Positions 8,399 through 15,327 of a stretch of DNA of 64,000 nt are shown piece by piece (positions within the stretch are counted from its first letter, which is position 1; every line of letters begins with the position of its first letter). This DNA is from Ralstonia sp. UNC404CL21Col (GTDB lineage Bacteria; Pseudomonadota; Gammaproteobacteria; Burkholderiales; Burkholderiaceae). The stretch spans positions 558,001 to 622,000 of the forward strand of contig NZ_JIBE01000004.1 in NCBI RefSeq assembly GCF_000620465.1, in the 5' to 3' direction. Under the pieces are notes generated by a model. That model did not search any database. It had not been told where the DNA came from and was given only the letters and a program-made list of their open reading frames with translations. The position numbers were made by a program, and so were the translations under genes.

Positions 8399-9880
8399 TC
8401 AAGGGCAGACGGCTGCCGCCGCGCCGGCTCGATACGCCACCCACATCGCATCGGCAAAACGGCTGCTGTAGTAGCCGTCGTTGCGGTTGGTTCCGTGTAG
8501 CGCGGGGTAACGGCCAGTTCCATCGGAAGCATCTGTGTCGAGCGCGCCGTTGCCGTGCGGTGCATAAGGGTCGGGCTGCGTCCACGCCCCGAAGTTGACC
8601 CAACGGTCCGCATAGGCGATCAGGTCTGGGTTGTTCCACAGGCATTGCAGGTGCGGCATCAGGTGCAGGATCAATGCCGTCGCCACCAGCGGCTTGGTGG
8701 TGCAGCAGAACTGGTATTCGCCGCCCGGTGTCTGGCCGCCGTCGATGCGGTCGTAGGGGTCGCGGCAATCGCGCGAGCCGCGCGTCGTGTTCTGGTTGAA
8801 CCAATAGTCGTCGGTGGAACATGGCGCGCCCCATAGCACTTGGTTCGCTACGGGACTGAAATGCAAGTCGCCGTCTTCCTGGTACGTGTTGTAGGGCGCG
8901 TCATGAACGAGCGCGGCAATGCCTGCATCGTCGAGCAGCTCCGCGGCAAACGCCAGCACCACCTTGCGCCCGATGCGATGACCACCGTTGGCTGCAAACT
9001 GCAGCCCGCCGTGCCGCGCTGCCGCCAGGTCGATGCCGTATTGCAGGTAGCCGACCATCGCCGGCATCTTGGCCTGCAGGCTGTCGGCCAGCATCAGGCG
9101 CAGGCCGGCGTCCGCCGTATCTTCGGCCACCTGCGCGCCATAGTCGGGCAGGTTCTGCACGGGGTGGATGTCGGCGCCGGTCCAGTCGTTCATGTGGTCG
9201 AGCTGCACGCGTGCGAAGCGGCTGGCGATAGCGTCCAGCGAGGGCGCGTTGTCCACCGCCGCTAGCTTCGGCAGCCGCTCGGTATGCACCCGCGAGAGCG
9301 GAATCAACGGCTTGTCGGTCCCGAAATACGGCGGCCGGAACAGGTTGGCGCCGCCCTCGGCCGGGATGGCGTCAAGCACGGTCAACACGGCGGCGCTGTC
9401 CAGGAACGTGCGCCCCGCGGGCGAATCCACCAGCGAAATGCTCTTCACCACCGATTCCCCACCGTGCGCGGCATACGGCAACGCAGGCACCAGCGTGGGG
9501 TCGAATCCCTCCGATCGGCTGTCGAACCCCTGCCTGTCGACATGCGCCGGGTTGACCTCGAAGCCGTTGCGCGAGCCGGTATAGGCCGGGCTGATGGCGG
9601 TGATGGTGACCACGCCACCCGCCGCATCGGGCGCGACCCAGTGGTCACCGTTGGCAAAGGTGCCGCAGGCATAGGCGCGGTCGAACGTGAAGGTGATGCC
9701 GTACTGCGCCACCTCGCGGCACGTGGCAACGGATTGGGGTGGCGGGCTGGGCGTGCTGACCGGCGGCGGAGCACTGCTCCCCTGCTGCTGTGAGGACGCG
9801 CCATCGCTGCCCCCGCCGCACGACATCAGCGCAGCCACCACGGCCGCGCCGCCCATCAAACGCCCCCATCGCATGCTCAT
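8399..9880 (-). CDS. large predicted lipoprotein, unknown function
   Basis: This 493-aa protein has a short signal peptide ending in a lipobox (ALMSC, Cys21), then a Gly/Ser/Gln/Pro-rich linker to about residue 50 and a large folded domain. Distinctive parts are a YGIDLAAARHGGLQFAANGG segment leading to GHRIGRK in the middle and many Cys and Trp residues in the second half. It recalls uncharacterised secreted proteins with a helical-toroid look, but no catalytic set is recognised. The start is ATG 9880 with GGATGGA just upstream. An in-frame upstream extension to 10186 is rejected because it would bury the signal peptide. Confidence 0.65.
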   Translation of the reverse strand: MSMRWGRLMGGAAVVAALMSCGGGSDGASSQQQGSSAPPPVSTPSPPPQSVATCREVAQYGITFTFDRAYACGTFANGDHWVAPDAAGGVVTITAISPAYTGSRNGFEVNPAHVDRQGFDSRSEGFDPTLVPALPYAAHGGESVVKSISLVDSPAGRTFLDSAAVLTVLDAIPAEGGANLFRPPYFGTDKPLIPLSRVHTERLPKLAAVDNAPSLDAIASRFARVQLDHMNDWTGADIHPVQNLPDYGAQVAEDTADAGLRLMLADSLQAKMPAMVGYLQYGIDLAAARHGGLQFAANGGHRIGRKVVLAFAAELLDDAGIAALVHDAPYNTYQEDGDLHFSPVANQVLWGAPCSTDDYWFNQNTTRGSRDCRDPYDRIDGGQTPGGEYQFCCTTKPLVATALILHLMPHLQCLWNNPDLIAYADRWVNFGAWTQPDPYAPHGNGALDTDASDGTGRYPALHGTNRNDGYYSSRFADAMWVAYRAGAAAAVCP

Positions 9881-10316
9881 GATTCCATCCCATCGTCTGC
9901 CAACGCGCACATGGCCGCCACTGTAGAGACGATCGGCGGCGTGCCGCGCTACGGTCAACCGTAGGCGGGACGGGCCATCGGGGCGCGCTGTCGGCGTTTC
10001 GGGGAGCGCGTCGTGCACTTTCATGAACGAGGAGACGGCACCGGGGCGGTGCAAGGCGGCAAATCCATGCCTTTTCAGCATAAGCACAGGCGTTTTAGTT
10101 ATTGCTCCCAAAACCATCGCCAGTGCTTTTGCCACGCCCAATGGCAGGAACCCGACAATCGTCGCAAGAAAGCGCGCACGCCTCATCAGGCAACGCGCTA
10201 TCGTTTTCGCAGGCCCTTGTGCAGCCGTGTCTTACGAAAAGCCGGACAACTGCCCAAGTCTTGAAGACATACCCTAGCGTGGCGAATGAACGCCCTGTTT
10301 CACGATGTGTACGCGC
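9881..10316. other. 436-bp divergent intergenic region
   Basis: This region lies between the lipoprotein gene (leftward) and the LysR-type gene (rightward). It contains a small hairpin (GCACC / GGTGC, 10038-10052) and a short palindrome GTCTT-G-AAGAC at 10258-10268, 49 bp upstream of the regulator's ATG. The palindrome could be an autoregulatory site. Short open frames here look non-coding. Confidence 0.4.
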
Positions 10317-11432
10317 ATGGATCTGCGACAGCTTCGCTATTTCGTTACGGTTGCCACGACGGAGAACATTGCTCAAGCGTCTGAACGCCTGCATATCTCG
10401 GCGTCGCCGCTCAGCCGGCAGATCATCCGCCTGGAAGAAACGCTGGGTGTGATGCTGTTCGAGCGCGAGCGCAAGCGCCTCAAGCTGACCGAGGCGGGGC
10501 GCAGGCTGCTGACCGAGGCGCGGGCCCTGCTCCAGCAGGCCGACACGCTGGCCCGGCGCATCGTCCAGCCGGACACCAGCCAGACCGACGCCGACGCCGA
10601 GCAGCAGACCGAGCCGCAGACCGAGCCGCGTACGCCGCTGACCTTCGCCTATACGCAATCGTCGCTCATGCCCGGCATGCCCGCGGCACTCCAGCGCGTG
10701 GTGACGGCCTTGTCGACGAGCGCGCCCGGCATGCGTGCCGACATGCTGGTGATGGCACCGGAACGCATCGTCGCCAACGTCATGCGCGGCGTGTTGCACG
10801 CCGGCCTGATCGCGGGCTACGCGCCCGTGCACGACGGTCTGGACCAGGTATCGGTTGCCTACGAACGCGTGACGCTGGTGGTCTCGGTCAACCATTGGCT
10901 GGCCCGCCAGAACGTGGTGGACGCCTGGCAACTCGACAACGTGCCCATCGCGCTGGATGCCGCCTTGCACGACGGCCTGTTCGGCGCACTGACGCACTGG
11001 TGCGGCCGACACGGCGCCACGCCCGGTCCGCTGCTGATCACGCCCGACGCTGCCGGCGCCAGCGACCTGGCCGCCAGCGGCATCGCCGTCACCCTGCAGG
11101 TGGGCCAGGCACATACCGCGCTGCCGCCGGACCTCGTGCGGGTGCAATTGGCGTGGGACGCCCCGCAGATCCACACTGCATTGGTGTACCCGAAGGTCGA
11201 CTGCCATCCGGTCGTCCGTGCAGTGGTATCGGCGCTGGGCGGCACGCATACCGAAACCGCACCGCCCCCGCAGTCGAAACTCCTGTCGGTGCCCGGCCTC
11301 GGTGTGCTGACCGACAAGGGCACGCCCGTCACACCAGCCACCGCCCACATCGAGATACCGACCACCGCGCCGTGCGGAAGCACGGTGCTCGTCGACGACC
11401 ACCTGGGCTTCATGCACTCCATGCTGGCCTGA
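10317..11432 (+). CDS. LysR-type transcriptional regulator
   Basis: This 371-aa protein begins with a classic LysR winged helix-turn-helix: MDLRQLRYF, then an ASERLHISASPLSRQI recognition region at residues about 20-45. A linker of repeated TEP units (about 95-108) joins it to a divergent effector-binding domain, which is followed by an extra C-terminal stretch of about 60 residues. ATG 10317 is chosen because the DLRQLRYF start is typical, although an ATG at 10305 is in frame. It sits between the island's accessory genes and the injectisome, next to a LuxR-type regulator, so it is a candidate regulator of either. Confidence 0.85.
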   Translation: MDLRQLRYFVTVATTENIAQASERLHISASPLSRQIIRLEETLGVMLFERERKRLKLTEAGRRLLTEARALLQQADTLARRIVQPDTSQTDADAEQQTEPQTEPRTPLTFAYTQSSLMPGMPAALQRVVTALSTSAPGMRADMLVMAPERIVANVMRGVLHAGLIAGYAPVHDGLDQVSVAYERVTLVVSVNHWLARQNVVDAWQLDNVPIALDAALHDGLFGALTHWCGRHGATPGPLLITPDAAGASDLAASGIAVTLQVGQAHTALPPDLVRVQLAWDAPQIHTALVYPKVDCHPVVRAVVSALGGTHTETAPPPQSKLLSVPGLGVLTDKGTPVTPATAHIEIPTTAPCGSTVLVDDHLGFMHSMLA

Positions 11433-11440
11433 CGCGCGCC

Positions 11441-12328
11441 CTATCCGTAGCAGGCGGCCTTCACCAGCTGCACGCGGGTGGTCACGCCAAACAAGGCGCG
11501 CAGGCGGCGCAGGTGGTAGTCGACGTTGTGCGTGGTGAGTTCGAGCAACTGGGCGATCTCGCGATCGGTCATCCCCTTGATGAGGCAATCCAGGATACGC
11601 TGCTGCACCGGCGAGAGATGCGGGTCACCGGGCAGCGGTCGACTCGGCACCAGCTCGTAGGCGCTCAGGTATTCATGCACCGCCATGCCGAGTGCCAGCG
11701 CCTGGCCGATCACGGCGTCAGAAATCCAGCGCCGGTTGCGGTTGCTGGAATGAAAGCGCACCACCACGCGCGCCCGCCCCTCCGGCGCCGGCCAGCAATA
11801 CGTCACGCCGCTCGACACGCCAAAGGCCGCGCAGTCCAGCAGATACGCCTGCATGCGCGCGAGGCCCGGCGTGCGCTCCGTCCACGCAGCAAGGTCGTCG
11901 GCATCCCACACCAGCGGAGTGCCGCTGGCCAGGCACCGTTTGAGGCACGGATCGATCTCGTGATAACGCTGCGAGAAATAGCGATGGATCCAGTCAGGCT
12001 TGCCGTACGTGGTGAGGCTGGAGAGCACTTCCACCGTGCCGGAAATCATGCGCGCGACGCTGTACTCGAAGCTGTCGAAGCCGATGCTGGTCAGCACCTC
12101 CTGGACCTTCTGGCGGCGCTGATACGGTTGCATGCTGGCGGCCAGCTGCGCGGCGAGCTGCGGCGCATGGACGGCCAGCGTGTGCGGCGGCTGGCGCGTG
12201 ATGATCTTCTGGTCGTCGAACAACAGAACGCCGCCCAGCGTGCGCATGTGCACGGCATCATGCAGCCCGGCGGTGGCCGACTGGGGCGTGAAGTAGGAAG
12301 CTCCGGCGTTATCGCTGGCACTCGTCAT
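11441..12328 (-). CDS. LuxR-type regulator with autoinducer-binding-like domain (regulator 1)
   Basis: This 295-aa protein has an N-terminal signal-binding-type domain and a C-terminal LuxR/FixJ helix-turn-helix (residues about 230-290, including MTDREIAQLLELTTHNVDYH). Around residues 113-140 the pattern W-x3-Y...Y-x2-I-D-P...W keeps residues that line acyl-homoserine-lactone pockets in the family, so ligand binding is plausible. No luxI is in the window, which makes it a possible solo or orphan receptor. It is paralogous to the regulator at 27948, with a nearly matching HNVDYHLRRLR motif. It directly follows the sctQ-sctR-transglycosylase operon, with a 21-bp inverted repeat in the gap. Confidence 0.88.
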   Translation of the reverse strand: MTSASDNAGASYFTPQSATAGLHDAVHMRTLGGVLLFDDQKIITRQPPHTLAVHAPQLAAQLAASMQPYQRRQKVQEVLTSIGFDSFEYSVARMISGTVEVLSSLTTYGKPDWIHRYFSQRYHEIDPCLKRCLASGTPLVWDADDLAAWTERTPGLARMQAYLLDCAAFGVSSGVTYCWPAPEGRARVVVRFHSSNRNRRWISDAVIGQALALGMAVHEYLSAYELVPSRPLPGDPHLSPVQQRILDCLIKGMTDREIAQLLELTTHNVDYHLRRLRALFGVTTRVQLVKAACYG

Positions 12329-12410
12329 GGTGGGTTCCGGGAAAAACCGCAATGGCTCTGCGTAGTCTTGTGGTTGCCTATGCCGCTGTCCATTGCCGAA
12401 TGAGAACGAG

Positions 12411-12431
12411 ATCGGACGCGTGCGGTCCGAT
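12411..12431 (-). promoter_or_regulatory. 21-bp inverted repeat, candidate LuxR-type operator (copy 1)
   Basis: Arms ATCGGAC and GTCCGAT are separated by seven bases. The repeat lies 83-103 bases upstream of the LuxR regulator start at 12328 and just past the transglycosylase stop. Read in the direction of the regulator gene, it matches the element at 27681 at 16 of 21 positions, including the first nine. A terminator role is possible from its location, but there is no U-run. Confidence 0.5.
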
Positions 12432-12438
12432 GTTCCGC

Positions 12439-13191
12439 TCAGTGCCCGAGGCAGCGCACGCAAGTCCCGCGGCCGCAGCTGACCAGCATGACCTGCCGGC
12501 CGGCGGGGCAACCCGCAGACGATGTCATCGGGCGTGTGGACAACGGCGACGGTGTGGGCGCTGGCATGGGCGTCGCAGCGGCCTGCACGCGCCGCGACGG
12601 CTCCGCCAGCGGGATCGGTTGCGCGCGTGCGGGGGCCACGTCGATCGGCGGCACGCTCGCTTGCGCATTGGCCACTACGCGGCTCACGTAACCTTCTCGG
12701 TACCCCACGCTGAAGCCTCCGGAGTAGTAGCAGGACAGCGCGTGCCGCAAGGCTTGCTGTTCGATGGCAGTGCTGCGCGTGGCCCGCGTGAAGCATTCGC
12801 CCAGGATGCGCTGGCCGGCGGCCAGATTCCGGCACGGGTCGAGCACCGTGGCGGTGGTCTCGCCCAGGCGGGCAAGGTTGCGCCGGTTGATCTGCGCAAG
12901 GCCCAGGCTGAAGTCGTAGCCGCGCTGCTCGAGCATCTGAACGGTGGCCTGCGCTTCTTCCATCGACACCGGTTGCCGCGCCAGCCGCGCGCCCACCACG
13001 CCGATCGCGTAGGGGTTGTAGCCGGACTCGGTGCGCACGAGCGCCGCCAGCGTCATCACATCCACGCGCGGTGCGCACTGCTGTGCCACCTGTGCAAACT
13101 CCGCAGCTGAAAGCGCGGGGCCTGCATGTGCGGTGGCGGCGGCAAACCCCAGCACGCACATCAGCACGCCGAAAAAGACACGAAACCGCAT
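12439..13191 (-). CDS. injectisome-associated lytic transglycosylase (VirB1/IpgF-like)
   Basis: This 250-aa exported protein has a clear signal peptide (cleavage near AHA, residue 23) and an SLT-type goose-lysozyme domain. The catalytic Glu is E55 in LVRTESGYNP, followed by the GLAQINRRNL motif at about 98-106. The C-terminal 80 residues are Pro/Ala-rich with four cysteines. Such enzymes cleave peptidoglycan non-hydrolytically to let the secretion apparatus cross the wall. It is the last gene of the sctQ-sctR operon, which supports that role. An Ivy-type inhibitor is encoded about 8 kb away. Confidence 0.88.
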   Translation of the reverse strand: MRFRVFFGVLMCVLGFAAATAHAGPALSAAEFAQVAQQCAPRVDVMTLAALVRTESGYNPYAIGVVGARLARQPVSMEEAQATVQMLEQRGYDFSLGLAQINRRNLARLGETTATVLDPCRNLAAGQRILGECFTRATRSTAIEQQALRHALSCYYSGGFSVGYREGYVSRVVANAQASVPPIDVAPARAQPIPLAEPSRRVQAAATPMPAPTPSPLSTRPMTSSAGCPAGRQVMLVSCGRGTCVRCLGH

Positions 13192-13215
13192 GGCTGCCCC
13201 TTCCGTGTTGACGGT

Positions 13216-13875
13216 TCAGTGGTACGACAGCACCAGCCCGTGGATCAGCACGGCCCAGCCGTCCAGCATGACAAACAGCAGCAGCTTGAACGGCACCGAA
13301 ATCGTCGTCGGCGAGATCATCTGCATGCCCAGCGCCAGCAGCACGTTCGCCACCAGCAAGTCGACGATGACGAAGACGATGTAGACCACGAAGCCGATCT
13401 GGAACGCCTTGGTCAATTCGCTGAGCGTAAAGCTCGGCACCAGCACCGTTAGGTCATCGGCCTGCAGGTTCTGGGCACGCCCGCTGGGCCAGATGTTGGT
13501 GGCGGATTTCAGGAAGAAATTGCGCTCGCGCTCCTGCGTGTGCTTCTGCAGGAAGGCCTTGATGGGCGGCACGCCGGCGTCAACGATGGCCATGACGTCG
13601 TCCACGCTGAACTGCGCGCCGGAATTGAAGTTGCGGCCCTTGAGGTTGTTGACCATGTCGCCGCCCACTGGGGCCATGATGAACAGCGTCAGGATCAGCG
13701 CAATGCCGTTGAGCACCAGGTTGGGCGGCACCTGCTGGATGCCCAGCGCATTGCGCGTGAGCCCGAAGACGATGACCAGCTTGGTGTAGCACGTCACCAT
13801 GAGCGCCGCGAACGGGATCAGCCCGATCGCGACGATCATCGCGATCATCGGTACGGGGTTCGGCAGGCTAGGCAT
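13216..13875 (-). CDS. sctR: type III secretion export-gate protein SctR (HrcR/YscR)
   Basis: This 219-aa inner-membrane protein of the FliP/HrcR family forms the core export gate with SctS and SctT. The family signature is visible: TKLVIVFGLTRNALGIQQVP near the N-terminus, a periplasmic loop in the middle, and a C-terminal pair of helices with a FKLLLFVMLDGW-type segment. There are four hydrophobic regions and the length is normal. The start overlaps the sctQ stop by eight bases, so translation is coupled. The transglycosylase gene follows after 24 bases. Confidence 0.96.
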   Translation of the reverse strand: MPSLPNPVPMIAMIVAIGLIPFAALMVTCYTKLVIVFGLTRNALGIQQVPPNLVLNGIALILTLFIMAPVGGDMVNNLKGRNFNSGAQFSVDDVMAIVDAGVPPIKAFLQKHTQERERNFFLKSATNIWPSGRAQNLQADDLTVLVPSFTLSELTKAFQIGFVVYIVFVIVDLLVANVLLALGMQMISPTTISVPFKLLLFVMLDGWAVLIHGLVLSYH

Positions 13876-14188
13876 GGTCGGGCGTGTCGTGCACGAAGGC
13901 GGCGACGCGCACGGCGAGCCGGTTGCCGACGGCCACCAGCTGGCCGCTGCCGACCAGGGTGCCGTTGGCGCGGATCTGCACGGTCGTGTGGTTCAGCGGC
14001 TGCTCCAGCTCGATGACCTGCCCTGGCGCCAGATTGCGCAGCACGTGCAGCGGCAGCGCCTGCTCGGCCAGTTCGAACGTGGTCAGCACCTCGATGTCGT
14101 CAAACGAGGCCACCGGGGCGCCTGCTGTGGCCGCACCGGGCAAGCCCTTGGCCTGCACCGGTTTGGCGGGGTTCCTCTCATCGGGCAT
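13868..14188 (-). CDS. possible internal-start product SctQ-C (SpoA domain)
   Basis: Within sctQ, Met284 (ATG at 14188) is preceded by GGAG at 14195-14198 with six-base spacing. It would yield a 106-aa protein containing a linker plus the whole SpoA domain. Internal initiation making a short SctQ form is established for Yersinia and Salmonella homologues. Here it is inferred from the ribosome binding site and domain boundary only. Confidence 0.45.
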   Translation of the reverse strand: MPDERNPAKPVQAKGLPGAATAGAPVASFDDIEVLTTFELAEQALPLHVLRNLAPGQVIELEQPLNHTTVQIRANGTLVGSGQLVAVGNRLAVRVAAFVHDTPDHA

Positions 14189-15037
14189 GTCGCGCTCCGT
14201 GTGGCGGACGGCGTCCACCATGATTTGTTTGCCGAGTGCATGCGCGGCGATGCCCAGCGTGGGAATGCCCGGCACCGTGCCGACGCACTCCAGCGCCGCA
14301 CCGCGCGAAGTCCATTTCTCGATGGCGATGATGTCGCCCTTGGCCACGCCACGCAGTTCGGAGGCGCGCAGCTGCGTCTGCCCGATCGAGAAACGCACAC
14401 CGATCGCCAGGCGTTCCATCCATTGCGGGGCGCGGTTCGCAGTATTCGCAGGCGCGTCGCGGTGCGCTTCTGCACCGGTCACTTCTTCCAGTGCCTGCTG
14501 CCAACGCTGCCAGCCGGCAAGGTCATCCATGGCGATGGCACCGCTGCCGCGCGTGGCGCCGTCATCAGTGCCGACGGTAAAGCCCACGGCGTGCTGCATG
14601 AGCCATGCAGTGGTCGGGCGCATGCTGACGTCGGGCTGCCAGCGCACCGGCTGGCGCAACTGCGTCTCGACCGCGCGCGACACGTTGCCCAGCGCATCGG
14701 CCGCCAGCGCGCAGAAGATGGCATGCGGCACATCGGGCTGCACGCCGTCATCGGCCAGGCGCGTGGCCAATGCCACATCCGCCAGCAGCCAGCCTTCATG
14801 CTTGCCCACCGCAAAACGCAATGCATGCCAACCCGGCAGCGGCCCATCCGCCTGGGTTGCCGCATCGGCGCCCAGCGGCGTCCAGCGCAACCGCCAACGC
14901 TCGGTACCGACCTGGATTGGCGGCAGCAACACGTCTCCATGCGCCTGCACGTACGCCCACGACTGGGCCCGCGCAACGCCGCTGTCCAGGTGCAGGAGTC
15001 CTTCGGCCTGCGCGAGGTCAGTGACCGACACGGGCAT
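13868..15037 (-). CDS. sctQ: type III secretion cytoplasmic ring protein SctQ (HrcQ)
   Basis: This 389-aa protein is homologous to the sorting-platform/C-ring protein (FliM/FliN relatives). The C-terminal SpoA domain (residues about 310-385) has the typical L-x-V-L-R-x-L-x-P-G-Q-V-I-E-L pattern and ends in a G-x-L-V...V-G-x-R-L-A-V-R strand set. The N-terminal 200 residues are divergent, as usual. ATG 15037 is used, though a GTG at 15049 would add four residues, and neither has a strong ribosome binding site. An internal SD-preceded ATG at 14188 could produce a separate SctQ-C fragment. It is the first gene of the leftward operon, divergent from sctV. Confidence 0.9.
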   Translation of the reverse strand: MPVSVTDLAQAEGLLHLDSGVARAQSWAYVQAHGDVLLPPIQVGTERWRLRWTPLGADAATQADGPLPGWHALRFAVGKHEGWLLADVALATRLADDGVQPDVPHAIFCALAADALGNVSRAVETQLRQPVRWQPDVSMRPTTAWLMQHAVGFTVGTDDGATRGSGAIAMDDLAGWQRWQQALEEVTGAEAHRDAPANTANRAPQWMERLAIGVRFSIGQTQLRASELRGVAKGDIIAIEKWTSRGAALECVGTVPGIPTLGIAAHALGKQIMVDAVRHTERDMPDERNPAKPVQAKGLPGAATAGAPVASFDDIEVLTTFELAEQALPLHVLRNLAPGQVIELEQPLNHTTVQIRANGTLVGSGQLVAVGNRLAVRVAAFVHDTPDHA

Positions 15038-15049
15038 CTCTCGCTTCAC

Positions 15050-15327
15050 GTTCTTTCGCGGCTCGCGGTTCGTTGGGAGGGTGGCTGGAAAACGGAGCCA
15101 CTGTAGTGCCGATGCCCCCCCACGCCCGCTACTCGTTCTCGTAACCGTCGCAAACCTGACCTGCTGCCGTTACGTGAGTTCGGACGCGGCGCCGCGAAGG
15201 GCCGCTCTTACACTGGGCTCGCCTTGCAGCACGCCCTGCACCGCATGTGCAGGACAGCGTTCTTCAAAGCACTGCTGCCCCGTCGTGCCCTGCACGCCGC
15301 CAACAGATAAGGAAGGTTAGGAAGGCC
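15050..15327. promoter_or_regulatory. divergent injectisome promoter region
   Basis: This 278-bp gap separates sctQ (leftward) from sctV (rightward) and should carry the promoters of both operons. No HrpB-type TTCG-N16-TTCG box is seen; the nearest pair, TTCG at 15055 and 15069, is only ten bases apart. Neither copy of the ATCGGAC-N7-GTCCG element occurs here. The regulators that act on this region are therefore not evident. Confidence 0.4.

Noticed and set aside
9881-10186. N-terminal extension of the large lipoprotein gene to 10186
   Set aside because: It would place the signal peptide and lipobox internally. ATG 9880 has a suitable upstream sequence.
10013-10277. Two short plus-strand frames upstream of the LysR-type gene
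   Set aside because: They overlap each other in different frames, lack ribosome binding sites and have non-protein-like composition.
15055-15072. Two TTCG half-sites suggesting an HrpB/HrpX-type box upstream of sctQ
   Set aside because: The spacing is ten bases, not the 15-16 required, and the orientation relative to the gene start is unsuitable.
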